Below are positions 57,621 through 64,000 of a DNA stretch of 64,000 bases, piece by piece. Source of the DNA: Roseibium denhamense (GTDB lineage: Bacteria; Pseudomonadota; Alphaproteobacteria; Rhizobiales; Stappiaceae). The stretch's first letter is position 1; each line of letters starts with the position of its first letter. The DNA lies in assembly GCF_009711415.1 (NCBI RefSeq), contig NZ_SMLZ01000114.1:123702-187701 (forward strand), read 5' to 3'. Under the pieces are notes generated by a model. It worked only from the letters and a program-made list of their open reading frames with translations, searched no databases and was not told where the DNA came from. The position numbers were made by a program, and so were the translations under genes.

Positions 57621-59216
57621 CTAGTACCCGGCCGCGTGCCCATCTTTCCGCGGATCGGAGCCCGCCGTCAGAACATGCCGCGCGCGGTCGATCATGATGG
57701 CTTGCGCGCCCCCGATCGGGCCAGGTGCCGGGACCACTTCGTGCCCAAGCGCCCGCAGGCCGTCCAAAGTTGACGGCGGGATCAGCCGCTCGGCCTGCAG
57801 GGCGTGCGAATTCAGGTCAAAGAACATGCGCGGGAAGTCGATTGCCGCCTGAACATCCATGCCATAGTCGATGATGTTCGTGAGCACATGGCCATGCCCG
57901 CAGGCCTGATAGTGACCACCCATGACGCCAAAGGACAGGAAGGGCGCGCCGTCCTTGAGGACCATGGCCGGAATAATGGTGTGAAGCGGCCGTTTTCCGC
58001 CTTCAATCGTATTCGCATCGCCGGGCTGAACCTTGAACGATTTACCGCGGCAATGGAGCAGCACACCGCTTTCGGGCGCCACAATGCCGCTGCCAAAATC
58101 GCTGAACAGCGAGTTGATCAAGGAGACCGCCAACCCGTCCTTGTCTACAACGCTGACATAGACGGTGTCGGTCTGGGGTGCCAGCGACGTGGCAGGAATG
58201 GAGTCCATTCTCTTTTTGGCGGATATCAGCTTTGAGAGCTGATCCAGGTAGTCGCCGCCAATCAGCCTAGAATGGCAGATGTCCATATAGCCGGGGTCAG
58301 CCACGAATTGATCGCGGACGGCATAGGCAAGCCGCGCGGCCTCCATTTGCAGATGGAACCGCTCCGGACCCAGCGGATCCAGTGACGACAGATCGTACCG
58401 CTCCAGCAGCCCAAGCATCACCAATGCAATCACGCCCTGGCCGTTGGGCGGCAATTCGGCAATGGTATAGCCGTTGTAATCGCGCAGGATCGGAGACACA
58501 GCCGTCGTGTGGCAAGCCGCCAAATCGTCGGTTGTCATCACCCCGCCCCTTGCCTGCAGAGCGCCGACAATATCCTCGGCAACCGGACCGGTGTAGAAAG
58601 CGTCGGCTCCGCTTTCGCTGATGGCTTCAAGCGTATCGGCCAGATGCGGATATTTTAACACGGTTCCGGCTTCAGGCGCTGCGCCTTTAAGAAGGTAACG
58701 GGCGGCACTGATCGGATCAGCCGCCAGTTTTTCAAGATTGAGCGCCCAATCCCGCGCAACGCGCGGGGCGACCGGAAATCCCTCCCGCGCATAGTGAACC
58801 GAACGTTTGAACAAGGACTTGAATGGCTTTGACCCATGGGCCTTGTGCAGCGTTTCCCATGCACGGACGGCACCTGGAACTGTCACAGAATGCGGGGAGG
58901 TATCTGTGAGTTCGGTTACGCCAAGCTCCATCAGCTTCTTTGACGATGCAGCACGCGGCGCGGCGCCTGATCCATTGAACCCGGTCAGCTGTCCGTCCGG
59001 CTCCATGACGATGGCAAAACAATCGCCGCCAATGCCGGTCATATGCGGTTCCACAACGCACTGAACGGCAACGGCTGCAAGCGCTGCATCAACCGCGTTT
59101 CCTCCGGCTTGCAGAACTTCCAGCGCTGTGCTCGTTGAAAGGGGATGGGATGTTGCCGCAGCCCCGTCACGTGCATAGACCGGAGACCGTCCAGGGGCTT
59201 GAAAATCGCGCTTCAA
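57621..59216 (-). CDS. ggt: Gamma-glutamyltransferase
   Basis: A 531-residue Ntn hydrolase that breaks gamma-glutamyl bonds such as in glutathione. The start of the small subunit is marked by the catalytic Thr in DTVYVSVVDKDG, and substrate-site residues lie in GFNGSGAAPRA and GVMGGHYQACGHGH. It lacks a signal peptide, so it is a cytosolic type. A TTG at 59216 is chosen as start because GGAGG lies seven bases upstream; a GTG at 59234 is the alternative. Confidence 0.92.
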   Translation of the reverse strand: MKRDFQAPGRSPVYARDGAAATSHPLSTSTALEVLQAGGNAVDAALAAVAVQCVVEPHMTGIGGDCFAIVMEPDGQLTGFNGSGAAPRAASSKKLMELGVTELTDTSPHSVTVPGAVRAWETLHKAHGSKPFKSLFKRSVHYAREGFPVAPRVARDWALNLEKLAADPISAARYLLKGAAPEAGTVLKYPHLADTLEAISESGADAFYTGPVAEDIVGALQARGGVMTTDDLAACHTTAVSPILRDYNGYTIAELPPNGQGVIALVMLGLLERYDLSSLDPLGPERFHLQMEAARLAYAVRDQFVADPGYMDICHSRLIGGDYLDQLSKLISAKKRMDSIPATSLAPQTDTVYVSVVDKDGLAVSLINSLFSDFGSGIVAPESGVLLHCRGKSFKVQPGDANTIEGGKRPLHTIIPAMVLKDGAPFLSFGVMGGHYQACGHGHVLTNIIDYGMDVQAAIDFPRMFFDLNSHALQAERLIPPSTLDGLRALGHEVVPAPGPIGGAQAIMIDRARHVLTAGSDPRKDGHAAGY

Positions 59217-59354
59217 CAGATGTCCTCCAACCACGGATGCGAAGGATTGTTTCCTTTTCGCACCAGTTGCTTATCGATCCGGGAAGCTATCCACCAAGAC
59301 GTTGTTCTGTTAGCAAACCCACTCACCGGCTGCACCATAAGGAGAACTGGCGGA

Positions 59355-59786
59355 ATGCGCAAACTTACACTTTCAACCTCTGAGACCATCATTTCTGCCG
59401 CTTTCGAAAAAGCGGCCGAGCTCGGATTGAAGCCGTTGACCGTTGCGGTGCTGGATGCAGGTGGACACCTGGTGGCCCTTCAGCGTCAGGATGGGTCCTC
59501 GATCATGCGGCCGCAGATTGCCATGGGCAAGGCGACAGGCGCACTTGCCGTCGGCACCGGAACCCGTTGGCTGAACGCGAATGCTGAAACCCGGCCCCAC
59601 TTCGTGAATGCCTTGAACGGCGTTTCTGGCGGCGCGATTGTCCCAGTCCCGGGCGGCGTCATCATTAAGAACGATGACGGTGAAGTTCTCGGCGCTGTCG
59701 GGATTACAGGCGATACGTCAGACAACGACGAAGCGTGCGCTGTCGCCGGCATCGAGAAGACCGGCCTGAGCACAGATTGCGGCTAA
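59355..59786 (+). CDS. GlcG/HbpS-like (DUF336) protein
   Basis: A 143-residue protein of the GlcG/HbpS family (TVAVLDAGGHLVALQRQDGSS and GGAIVPVPGGVIIKNDDGEVLGAVGITGDTSDNDE). Some members bind haem or corrinoids; others sit in glycolate operons. It is divergent from ggt and lies next to phaR. No signal peptide is visible. Confidence 0.88.
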   Translation: MRKLTLSTSETIISAAFEKAAELGLKPLTVAVLDAGGHLVALQRQDGSSIMRPQIAMGKATGALAVGTGTRWLNANAETRPHFVNALNGVSGGAIVPVPGGVIIKNDDGEVLGAVGITGDTSDNDEACAVAGIEKTGLSTDCG

Positions 59787-59815
59787 GTGAAAAAGAAAGG
59801 GCGCCCCTGGCGCCT

Positions 59816-60394
59816 TTAAGCTTTGTCAGACAGCTGGTTGATCTTCTTTTGCATGTCTTCCAGCTGTTTTTTCATGTCGTCAAGATCGGAACTGTCCGGT
59901 TTAGCGGCGGGAGTTTCGGCTGGGGCATTGGCTCCACTGTCAGCGGTCGGAAACGGCATGAACATTTTCATCGCCCGCTCGAACATCTCGGTGTTCCGCT
60001 TCACCTGATCCTCGATCGCGTCAAAGGCCGTCGCTCCGAAAGCTTCACTCATTTGCGAGCGTAGCTTCTCTTGTTCCTTGGTCAGCGAGGTCATGGAGTA
60101 TTCTAGGAAGCTCGGCACAAGCCCCTGCATGCTGTCGCCGTAAAAACCGATCAGCTGGCGCAAGAAGCTCACGGGCAGCAGGTTTGTGCCCTTAGCCTCC
60201 TGCTCGAAGATGATCTGCGTCAGAACCGACCGGGTGATGTCATCGCCGCTTTTGGCATCAAAGACGACGAAATCCTCCTCGCCCTTCACCATCACCGCCA
60301 GGTCCTCCAACGTGACATAGGTGCTCGTACCGGTGTTGTAGAGACGCCGGTTGGCGTACTTCTTGATGATGGTCGGCTCGCTGGTCTTGGCCAT
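59816..60394 (-). CDS. phaR: Polyhydroxyalkanoate synthesis repressor PhaR
   Basis: A 192-residue regulator with the conserved N-terminal PHB/PHA accumulation domain (IIKKYANRRLYNTGTSTYVTLEDLA) and a Pro/Asp-rich linker before a C-terminal coiled coil (LDDMKKQLEDMQKKINQL). PhaR binds polymer granules and DNA and controls phasin and synthesis genes. It is divergent from phaA, whose promoter it may regulate. Confidence 0.95.
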   Translation of the reverse strand: MAKTSEPTIIKKYANRRLYNTGTSTYVTLEDLAVMVKGEEDFVVFDAKSGDDITRSVLTQIIFEQEAKGTNLLPVSFLRQLIGFYGDSMQGLVPSFLEYSMTSLTKEQEKLRSQMSEAFGATAFDAIEDQVKRNTEMFERAMKMFMPFPTADSGANAPAETPAAKPDSSDLDDMKKQLEDMQKKINQLSDKA

Positions 60395-60704
60395 TCGTCA
60401 CTTCCGCATGTCACACTCTGGGTCGAGCCCGGGTGGCTGTTTTTCATTTGACGACAAGGCCTTCGCAGACCTGTCATCTCCTCCGGCTAAGAGACTATGC
60501 CAATCGCATCGGGTCATGCCACCTTTTTATGTGCACTGACGAAAGGATAATACCGCAGACGCGAAAACAGGACGCGGATAAGGGTTGTCACGGTTGACAC
60601 ATTTACGGCTGCGGTTTCTAGTTTGTGCATAATTACGGATCAAAGAGTGCCCTAGCGGCACCAAACCACTAGGCCCGCCAGGGCCATGAGTTCGGGAGAA
60701 TAGG
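60395..60704 (+). promoter_or_regulatory. Divergent promoter region phaR/phaA
   Basis: About 310 bases. TTGACA at 60594-60599 and TCTAGT at 60617-60622 are spaced by 17 bases and form a plausible phaA promoter. Other promoters serve phaR in the opposite direction. PhaR operators were not identified by eye. Confidence 0.55.
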
Positions 60705-61886
60705 ATGAGCGCTTCCAAAGACGTCGTCATTGTCAGTGCGACCCGCACACCAGTCGGGTCCTTCAACGGATCCTTTGCCAATACGCCCGCCCACGAACTG
60801 GGCGCTCACGTGATCAAAGCAGCACTCGAGCAGGCCAAAGTTGACGGCGGCGATGTTGATGAAGTTGTCTTCGGCCAGGTCCTCACAGCAGGCCAGGGCC
60901 AGAACCCTGCCCGCCAGGCTGCGATTGCCGCCGGCATTTCAGACAAGTCCACTGCCTGGGCGCTGAATCAGGTTTGCGGCTCAGGCCTTAGAACCGTCGC
61001 CATTGCAGCGCAGCAGATCCATACCGGCGACGCGACGATTATGGTCGCAGGCGGACAGGAAAACATGACCCAGTCGCCCCACTGCGCGCCGATGCGTGCA
61101 GGCTACAAAATGGGCGATTACAAAATGATCGACACCATGATCAAGGATGGCCTATGGGACGCCTTCAACGGCTACCACATGGGCCAGACAGCAGAGAACG
61201 TTGCCGAGAAGTGGCAGATTACCCGCGAACAGCAGGATGAGTTTGCAGTCGCTTCTCAAAACAAGGCGGAAGCCGCTCAAAAGGCCGGCAAGTTCAAGGA
61301 TGAAATCACCCCGTTCACCGTCAAAACCCGCAAGGGCGACATCGTGGTCGAGGACGACGAGTACATCCGTCATGGCGCCACCTTGGACAGTGTCACAAAG
61401 CTCCGCCCGGCCTTTACCAAGGAGGGGACAGTTACGGCCGCGAACGCATCCGGCATCAATGACGGTGCCGCAGCACTTGTCGTCATGAGCGCTGAGGAAG
61501 CCGAGAAACGCGGTTTGAAGCCTCTGGCGCGGATCGCTTCCTGGGCAACGGCCGGTGTGGATCCGGCCATTATGGGCTCCGGACCGATCCCAGCATCCCG
61601 CAAGGCTCTCGAGAAAGCCGGATGGGCGGCTGAAGATCTGGATCTTGTAGAGGCCAACGAAGCCTTTGCGGCCCAGGCGTGTGCCGTTAACAAGGACATG
61701 GGCTGGAGCTCGGACGTTGTAAACGTCAATGGCGGCGCCATCGCGATCGGCCACCCGATCGGCGCCTCCGGTGCCCGCATCCTGTGCACGCTGCTGCATG
61801 AGATGGTCCGCAGGGATGCCAAAAAGGGATTGGCAACCTTGTGCATCGGTGGTGGCATGGGCGTTGCCATGTGCCTGGAGCGTTAA
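60705..61886 (+). CDS. phaA: Acetyl-CoA acetyltransferase (beta-ketothiolase)
   Basis: A 393-residue biosynthetic thiolase that joins two acetyl-CoA to acetoacetyl-CoA, the first step of polyhydroxybutyrate synthesis. Catalytic Cys in [12 protein letters not shown], His in [13 protein letters not shown] and the second Cys in LCIGGGMG are all present. It starts the phaA-phaB operon. Confidence 0.97.
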   Translation: MSASKDVVIVSATRTPVGSFNGSFANTPAHELGAHVIKAALEQAKVDGGDVDEVVFGQVLTAGQGQNPARQAAIAAGISDKSTAWALNQVCGSGLRTVAIAAQQIHTGDATIMVAGGQENMTQSPHCAPMRAGYKMGDYKMIDTMIKDGLWDAFNGYHMGQTAENVAEKWQITREQQDEFAVASQNKAEAAQKAGKFKDEITPFTVKTRKGDIVVEDDEYIRHGATLDSVTKLRPAFTKEGTVTAANASGINDGAAALVVMSAEEAEKRGLKPLARIASWATAGVDPAIMGSGPIPASRKALEKAGWAAEDLDLVEANEAFAAQACAVNKDMGWSSDVVNVNGGAIAIGHPIGASGARILCTLLHEMVRRDAKKGLATLCIGGGMGVAMCLER

Positions 61887-61905
61887 GCACTCCATTGAGA
61901 ATTGT

Positions 61906-61934
61906 CATGGCCGCACCTGCAAGGAGCGGCCATG
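61906..61934 (+). terminator. Hairpin between phaA and phaB
   Basis: CATGGCCGC at 61906-61914 pairs with GCGGCCATG at 61926-61934 through an 11-base loop. It is followed by ATTTC, not a T tract. It may be a partial terminator or mRNA-stabilising stem that alters the phaA:phaB ratio. Confidence 0.6.
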
Positions 61935-62110
61935 ATTTCAGCACGCATTGATTAGGGCTCATCAGCGCAGGGCACAAAAGCAACCCGGCTGACCGGCCGG
62001 ACGCTTGTGGGGTATTTCATCAGATGTGACCCGTGAGTACGGTGCTTTCTTGGGAAGAGAACTTCAAAAAGGCCGGAATAGGCCCGGAGTTGGAAGTTAG
62101 GAGGAACGGA

Positions 62111-62839
62111 ATGAGTAAGGTCGCAGTGGTGACGGGGGGAACACGGGGAATTGGCGAGGCAATTTCGCGCGGTTTGAAAGATGCAGGATACACCGTGGCG
62201 GCCACTTATGCCGGCAACACGGAAAAGGCAGAGGCTTTCAAAGCAGAAACCGGGATCCACGTTTTCAAATGGGACGTGTCCGATCCGGAAGCTTGTGCTG
62301 CAGGCATTGCGCAGGTCGAAAGCGAACTCGGACCGGTGGAAGTGCTGGTCAACAACGCCGGCATTACCCGTGACGGCATGTTCCACAAAATGACTTTCGA
62401 TCAATGGCGCGATGTGATGTCGACCAACCTCGACAGCATGTTCACCATGACCCATCCGGTTATCAATGGCATGCGTGGACGCGGATCGGGCCGGATCATC
62501 AATATATCCTCCATCAATGGTCAGAAGGGCCAGATGGGACAGGCAAACTATTCCGCTGCAAAAGCTGGCGTGATCGGCTTCACCAAGGCACTCGCACAGG
62601 AAAACGCGTTCAAGGGCATCACCGTGAATTGCGTCTGCCCGGGCTATATCAACACCGACATGGTCGCCGCCATGCCGGAAAAGGTCCTGGAATCCATCGT
62701 CGCCGGCATCCCGGTCGGCCGCCTTGGCCATCCGGAGGAAATCGCGCAGACCGTGGTTTACCTTGCCTCTGATGCAGCCGCATTCATGACAGGTGCCGTC
62801 ATGACCATCAATGGTGGCCAATACGTCGCGAACGGCTAA
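62111..62839 (+). CDS. phaB: Acetoacetyl-CoA reductase
   Basis: A 242-residue short-chain dehydrogenase that reduces acetoacetyl-CoA to (R)-3-hydroxybutyryl-CoA with NADPH. The cofactor motif is TGGTRGIG, the active Ser is in NISSINGQKGQ and the catalytic YxxxK is YSAAK. TTAGGAGGAACGGA precedes the ATG. The synthase gene is not in the window. Confidence 0.96.
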   Translation: MSKVAVVTGGTRGIGEAISRGLKDAGYTVAATYAGNTEKAEAFKAETGIHVFKWDVSDPEACAAGIAQVESELGPVEVLVNNAGITRDGMFHKMTFDQWRDVMSTNLDSMFTMTHPVINGMRGRGSGRIINISSINGQKGQMGQANYSAAKAGVIGFTKALAQENAFKGITVNCVCPGYINTDMVAAMPEKVLESIVAGIPVGRLGHPEEIAQTVVYLASDAAAFMTGAVMTINGGQYVANG

Positions 62840-62865
62840 CAGGGCTGGTGATATAAGGGATTGGG

Positions 62866-62894
62866 AAGGGCGCCGATGAGCGCCCTTTCTTTTT
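62866..62894 (+). terminator. Terminator of phaA-phaB
   Basis: AAGGGCGC at 62866-62873 pairs with GCGCCCTT at 62880-62887 through a 6-base loop, followed by TCTTTTT. Confidence 0.88.
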
Positions 62895-62955
62895 CCCGTA
62901 AAGCACCTCTAGCGTGGTGAAAGTGAAGTTCGTTCGGCGCCTGCCGGGAAATGCC

Positions 62956-63660
62956 TCAATGAGCGGAAAAGAGCGTACGATCCTGCGGTCGGGGCCTGAA
63001 AGCCTTGTCCGGATGCAAGACCGCATCGGTCATGTTAAGTGCCGCCACCATATCGACCTCACCGTCCAGAAGATTGATGGTCTGGCGGGTCAGCGTGAGA
63101 TCAATCCGGCCTGTTAACCGGACCCGCTGGTAGATTCTGTCAGGCTGCCAGCTTGAACCGGCCTGATACCGGATCATCTGATTGGGATCGGGTGCCGGGA
63201 CATGACTGCACATCCCATATTGCGGCACCAGATATCCGCCGCGCGAGGTCCCGTCGGGCTCGAGGACCGGAATGACATATCCCGTAATCGAAATCGTCTG
63301 ATTGTCCAGCGCTGCATTTCCGGTAATAGCTGCAGTCAACCTCTTGTCCGCGATTTCCTGCCGCCGGCTGAGCAACGCATCCGTATCAACCCCGGACACA
63401 GCCAGTTTGGCTTCCGCGGCCTCGAGCTGCTGCATGACAGCAAATAGATTGTCTTCAGAAACGTTGCCCGTGTCCAATTGCTTGCGGAGACGGACTACGG
63501 TCGCAAGGGATCTCAGCTCCAGGATGTTGAGAGCCTCGAAGGGATCTTCGAAATTCTGTGAGGCCGGATCCTTCAAATCCTCCCAGGACACGCGTTTTGC
63601 CGCCTGGACATCCGCTGCCACCAGCCAAAAACACGACACCAGGATGAGCAGCCGCCTCAT
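62956..63660 (-). CDS. DUF3299 family exported protein
   Basis: A 234-residue exported protein with a signal peptide (residues 1-20). The C-terminal half has the DUF3299 pattern, seen in ITGYVIPVLEPDGTSRGGYLVPQYGMCSHVPAPDPNQ-like segments; the N-terminal part is a helical coil (LRKQLDTGNVSEDNLFAVMQQLEAAEAKL). Function unknown. It is convergent with phaB. Confidence 0.8.
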   Translation of the reverse strand: MRRLLILVSCFWLVAADVQAAKRVSWEDLKDPASQNFEDPFEALNILELRSLATVVRLRKQLDTGNVSEDNLFAVMQQLEAAEAKLAVSGVDTDALLSRRQEIADKRLTAAITGNAALDNQTISITGYVIPVLEPDGTSRGGYLVPQYGMCSHVPAPDPNQMIRYQAGSSWQPDRIYQRVRLTGRIDLTLTRQTINLLDGEVDMVAALNMTDAVLHPDKAFRPRPQDRTLFSAH

Positions 63661-63724
63661 GTCTCTATCCTTGAAAGACAGGCAGCAAACGGCAGTCCGA
63701 TAGTCTGATGAGCAATGGTCGTCA

Positions 63725-64000
63725 TCACCTCAACCTACCCGGCTTAGCTTCCAGGACCATCCAGGTCCATTCAACGCCCTTCTTCCGGTTTGCGGCCTGT
63801 AGCGAGGACGCCCTGGCTGCCCGCAACACGGTGAAGCCACATTGTTCTGCCGCAGCAATTGTGCCGTTGGGGTCAATTGGAAACACTGGCCGGTCCGGCG
63901 CACCCGGCCCATGGCGCAATGACAGGATGACACGCCCCTTCGGTGCCGTAAGATCAAATATCCGTGCCATGGCAGCAGAGCGCATTGTTTCCTTCAAATG
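63725..64000 (-). CDS. Class I SAM-dependent methyltransferase, C-terminal fragment
   Basis: The C-terminal 91 residues of a methyltransferase; the 5' part lies beyond the window. The strand GRVILSLRHGPG and the ending KGVEWTWMVLEA are typical of class I enzymes near a catalytic-loop region. The substrate cannot be told from this piece. Confidence 0.75.
   Translation of the reverse strand, partial: HLKETMRSAAMARIFDLTAPKGRVILSLRHGPGAPDRPVFPIDPNGTIAAAEQCGFTVLRAARASSLQAANRKKGVEWTWMVLEAKPGRLR

Overview
The window looks like a chromosomal segment of a marine alphaproteobacterium. The evidence is a TTG-started pyruvate carboxylase, a CarD regulator, an RpoHII-type sigma factor, a PhaR/PhbA/PhbB polyhydroxybutyrate module, an AcuI-type acrylyl-CoA reductase, a fused TAXI-TRAP transporter, a PhnM/PhnN pair and an Irr-like palindrome in front of an imelysin operon. 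A Stappiaceae (Labrenzia/Roseibium-like) host would fit, but that placement is inference from gene content and protein flavour.

Layout. Bases 1-1441 hold the 3' end of a phosphonate cluster (phnM, phnN). Bases 1540-9652 (minus strand) carry an AsmA-like protein and a four-gene iron-associated operon (imelysin, di-haem oxidoreductase, second imelysin, Tat-exported DUF1513 protein) with a perfect TTAGAA-N3-TTCTAA palindrome upstream. Bases 10002-24439 are core genes: TerB-like, glutamine amidotransferase, pyruvate carboxylase, SUV3-like helicase plus S4 protein, FdxA, CarD, RpoH, an M48 lipoprotein protease and a secreted SNase-like protein.

Bases 24524-43671 are an integrated island. It sits at the 3' end of tRNA-Arg(CCT) and is bounded by a perfect 17-bp repeat of the tRNA end. 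The displaced tRNA terminator lies just outside the far copy. The island has a complete tyrosine integrase at each end, a third short tyrosine recombinase and a serine recombinase inside. Its cargo is a MacAB/HlyD-type exporter with EF-hand proteins and a two-component system, and a G+C-rich block with a sulfatase, a tripartite tricarboxylate-type transporter (tctA is frameshifted) and a divergent LysR regulator. A MerR-like gene sits beside a 17-bp inverted repeat.

Bases 43762-50576 hold a fused TRAP permease, its TAXI binding protein and a DctB/DctD-like sensor/sigma-54 activator pair whose activator reads GAFQGA where GAFTGA is expected. Bases 50841-52987 hold acuI, a low-G+C sulfotransferase-like gene and a diverged second copy of the acuI 3' end, as if a foreign cassette had entered by recombination. 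The rest has a periplasmic binding protein, rpmI-rplT, a DEDDh exonuclease, small alphaproteobacterial proteins, a gamma-glutamyltransferase, a GlcG/HbpS-like protein, the PHB genes, a DUF3299 protein and a methyltransferase cut by the window end.

The most interesting parts are the composite tRNA-Arg island, the EF-hand/two-component/MacAB locus, the acuI-flanked sulfotransferase cassette, the GAFQGA activator and the palindromes at the imelysin operon, rpoH and the MerR-like gene.
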